From an uncultured Bacilli bacterium (lineage in GTDB: Bacteria; Bacillota_I; Bacilli_A; RF39; UBA660), in contig CALVSV010000159.1 in assembly GCA_944359595.1 (NCBI GenBank), positions 1-6,881 on the forward strand: a stretch of 6,881 nucleotides of DNA, in the 5' to 3' direction. The stretch's first letter is position 1. Each line of letters opens with the position of its first letter. Both the position numbers and the translations under genes were made by a program. Below are positions 5,415-6,881 of the stretch, in pieces. A model generated the notes under the pieces. That model worked only from the letters and a program-made list of their open reading frames with translations, had not been told where the DNA came from and did not search any database.

Positions 5415-6155
5415 CTATTTATTGGTTTTATATAATTCATTTACTTCTTTTAACGTTTCATGTGTACCAACATCATAACACTCTCCATCAAATGAATAGG
5501 CATACACATCTTCTTTTTTATAAAGATATTGTACAAAATTACCTGGTGCATCCATATTATTACCTTCATCTTTATATTTTTTAAAATAACTTATTATATT
5601 TTTAGGATATATATATGTTGCATATACTCCTAAATTACTTTGAGGATTACTTGGCTTTTCAACCAAATCAACTATTTTGTTATTTTTATCTATTTTAGCA
5701 ACAGCTAATCTTTTAAGTAGATCAATATCATCATGTTTTTTAACACAAACAACTGGTTTTCTAATTTTTCTATAATAATTTAAAACATCATTAAGTTTAT
5801 ATGTAAACAAGTTATCACCAGCAATAATAAGAAGATCATCATTTATTTTCTTATTATCTATAACAAACATAATATCTCCAATAGCTCCAAGTCTATCTTC
5901 ATTACTAGTTGTCATATCGTTCATAACTACAATATCTTTTTTATTATTTTTAGATTTTGCCCACTTATCAAAATGTTCATAATATCTATTATTTGTAATA
6001 ACAATTATTTCATTCACTTCATCTATAGTATTTACTTCATCTAAAATATAATCTAATAGTGGTTTATTACCAATATCAAGTAGTGCTTTAGGAAAATTTT
6101 TAGTAATTGGAAATAATCTAGTTGCATATCCTGCACATAATAAAATACATTTCAT
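5415..6155 (-). CDS. Sugar-1-phosphate nucleotidylyltransferase (NTP-transferase fold)
   Basis: Enzymes of this type join a sugar-1-phosphate (or a similar phosphate) to a nucleotide, releasing pyrophosphate and giving an NDP-sugar for glycan synthesis. The protein has 246 residues. Its N-terminal signature is GYATRLFPITKNFPK (9-23), the nucleotide-binding loop G-x-A-T-R-x-x-P...PK with Arg13 and Lys23. GDN at 113-115 supplies a likely metal-binding Asp114. VEKP (165-168), LGVYATYIY and CYDVGTHETL (226-235, Asp228) complete the active site. There is no left-handed beta-helix C-terminal domain, so it is a stand-alone catalytic unit like short MurU, LicC or RfbF relatives, not GlmU. The sugar and nucleotide cannot be read from the sequence. 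GGGTGAT precedes the ATG by 4 bases, and an extended -10 promoter lies just upstream. With the GT4 gene upstream and the flippase downstream, an envelope glycan role is likely. Confidence 0.87.
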   Translation of the reverse strand: MKCILLCAGYATRLFPITKNFPKALLDIGNKPLLDYILDEVNTIDEVNEIIVITNNRYYEHFDKWAKSKNNKKDIVVMNDMTTSNEDRLGAIGDIMFVIDNKKINDDLLIIAGDNLFTYKLNDVLNYYRKIRKPVVCVKKHDDIDLLKRLAVAKIDKNNKIVDLVEKPSNPQSNLGVYATYIYPKNIISYFKKYKDEGNNMDAPGNFVQYLYKKEDVYAYSFDGECYDVGTHETLKEVNELYKTNK

Positions 6156-6183
6156 ATAATCACCCTTTCAATGTTGTATTAAA

Positions 6184-6212
6184 ATTCTAACATATTTTTT
6201 TAATATTATCAA
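6184..6212 (-). promoter_or_regulatory. Sigma-A type promoter (extended -10) for the nucleotidylyltransferase gene
   Basis: On the minus strand, TTGATA (6207-6212) is followed by 17 bases and TAGAAT (6184-6189). A TG one base before the -10 box makes it an extended -10 element. The -35 box begins at the base after the GT4 stop codon. The start codon at 6155 is about 28 bases downstream of the -10. The nucleotidylyltransferase, and perhaps cse60 and the flippase through readthrough, can thus be transcribed without the GT4 gene. Confidence 0.6.
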
Positions 6213-6881
6213 TTATCTAAGCAAATTTATCCAATCCCTATACACACTTTCTTTAGAATATTTATATACACCATTTTTGGCATTATTCCCAAGTATATTT
6301 AATTTATTTTTATCTTTAAGTAAATTAACTATAGCCCTTGCCATAGAATATTTATCTCTATTACTAACTAAAACACCATTATTTTTATTAATAAGTTCCC
6401 TAGCTCCAGCAGCAGATGAAAAAGCAACACATGGAAGACCATAACTAAAAGCTTCAAGTAAAACAAGTCCAAAAGATTCTTTAAAAGATGTCATAACATA
6501 TACACTACTATCCATCATAAGTTCTTCTATATCATATTTTCTTAAAAATCCATGCACTATTATATTATTCTCTAATCCTAAACTATTAATTTTAGTTACT
6601 ATTTCTTCTTTTTGATCTCCATCTCCAACTAAATGCAGAACAATATCTGGTATTTGTTGTCTAACAATATTAATTACAGATATTAAATCTATAAAACCTT
6701 TTTCTTTAGATAATCTGCCAACAGATATTATAGTATTACTTTTTCTAGGTGAAGAAAATTCTGGAATATAATCAATAGTATTAGGTATATAAATACACTT
6801 AGTATTACCTATTCTATTTTTATAAAAATTATACATTCCTTTAGATACAGTAATAAAATAATTAAAATTTTTAATAGATGA
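6213..6881 (-). CDS. GT4-family glycosyltransferase (5' end outside window)
   Basis: The frame stays open to the right edge, giving 222 residues plus a stop at 6213. A Met at 6836 is internal: the 15 codons before it encode NFNYFITVSKG, the usual GT4 strand leading to the linker, so the true start lies beyond the window. What is visible is the C-terminal nucleotide-sugar-binding Rossmann domain of a GT-B retaining enzyme. Fragment residues show IPNTID (32-37), ISVGRLSKEKGF (52-63), LVGDGDQKEEI (84-94), IIVHGF (107-112), the E-x7-E motif ESFGLVLLE with Glu135 and Glu143, and GARELI (159-164). E-x7-E contacts the donor sugar and phosphates. The acceptor-binding N-terminal half is missing, so donor and acceptor are unknown. 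It probably adds a sugar to a lipid or polysaccharide at the cytoplasmic face of the membrane, in a pathway shared with the nucleotidylyltransferase gene 57 bases downstream. Confidence 0.88.
   Translation of the reverse strand, partial: SSIKNFNYFITVSKGMYNFYKNRIGNTKCIYIPNTIDYIPEFSSPRKSNTIISVGRLSKEKGFIDLISVINIVRQQIPDIVLHLVGDGDQKEEIVTKINSLGLENNIIVHGFLRKYDIEELMMDSSVYVMTSFKESFGLVLLEAFSYGLPCVAFSSAAGARELINKNNGVLVSNRDKYSMARAIVNLLKDKNKLNILGNNAKNGVYKYSKESVYRDWINLLR

Noticed and set aside
6834..6836. ATG at 6836 as the start of the glycosyltransferase
   Set aside because: The frame stays open to the window edge and the 15 codons before it encode a typical GT4 segment, so this Met is internal and the gene is cut by the window.

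Overview
The window is very AT-rich DNA with tightly packed genes and clear Shine-Dalgarno sites. It comes from a spore-forming member of the Bacillota, most likely the Bacilli. The evidence is a set of endospore genes (sspI, sigG, spoIIP and a cse60-like gene), of which SspI and Cse60 are best known from Bacilli. UGA appears to be a normal stop codon and Trp is encoded by TGG, so the Mycoplasma code does not apply despite the base composition. This resembles the AT-rich uncultured gut Bacilli that branch near the Mollicutes, but the species placement is inference.

Left part, minus strand (1-1040): the first 346 residues of a secreted protein with a signal peptide and two cadherin-like beta-sandwich repeats. 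The gene runs off the left edge and has its own vegetative-type promoter (1081-1109). Next, also on the minus strand, come spoIIP (1439-2440), the engulfment peptidoglycan amidase/transglycosylase, and a small membrane protein gene (1129-1452) that overlaps its 3' end. The small gene sits where yqxA sits in Bacillus subtilis.

Middle, plus strand (2495-3553): transcribed divergently from spoIIP, a probable sigma-G promoter precedes sspI (a small acid-soluble spore protein) and sigG (the late forespore sigma factor), which are 12 bases apart. This suggests a positive autoregulatory operon. Two unexplained structures stand out. One is a perfect 9-bp inverted repeat ending exactly at the sspI start codon. 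The other is a GC-rich hairpin made by the first codons of sigG, which could restrain translation. A terminator hairpin closes the operon and also contains the stop codon of the convergent gene.

Right part, minus strand (3539-6881), in transcription order: a GT4 glycosyltransferase (5' end missing), a sugar-1-phosphate nucleotidylyltransferase with its own extended -10 promoter, a 56-codon cse60-like sporulation gene, and a MurJ/YtgP-type flippase. The first two suggest NDP-sugar synthesis and sugar transfer in cell-envelope glycan assembly, and the flippase moves lipid-linked precursors across the membrane. The cse60-like gene lies just 13 bases before the flippase gene, so the two are probably cotranscribed and the flippase may have a role in sporulation.

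There is no mobile element, CRISPR array, rRNA or tRNA visible, and no gene-free stretch longer than about 90 bases. No entirely new system is evident. The most interesting points are the regulatory structures around sspI-sigG and the small genes beside spoIIP and the flippase gene.
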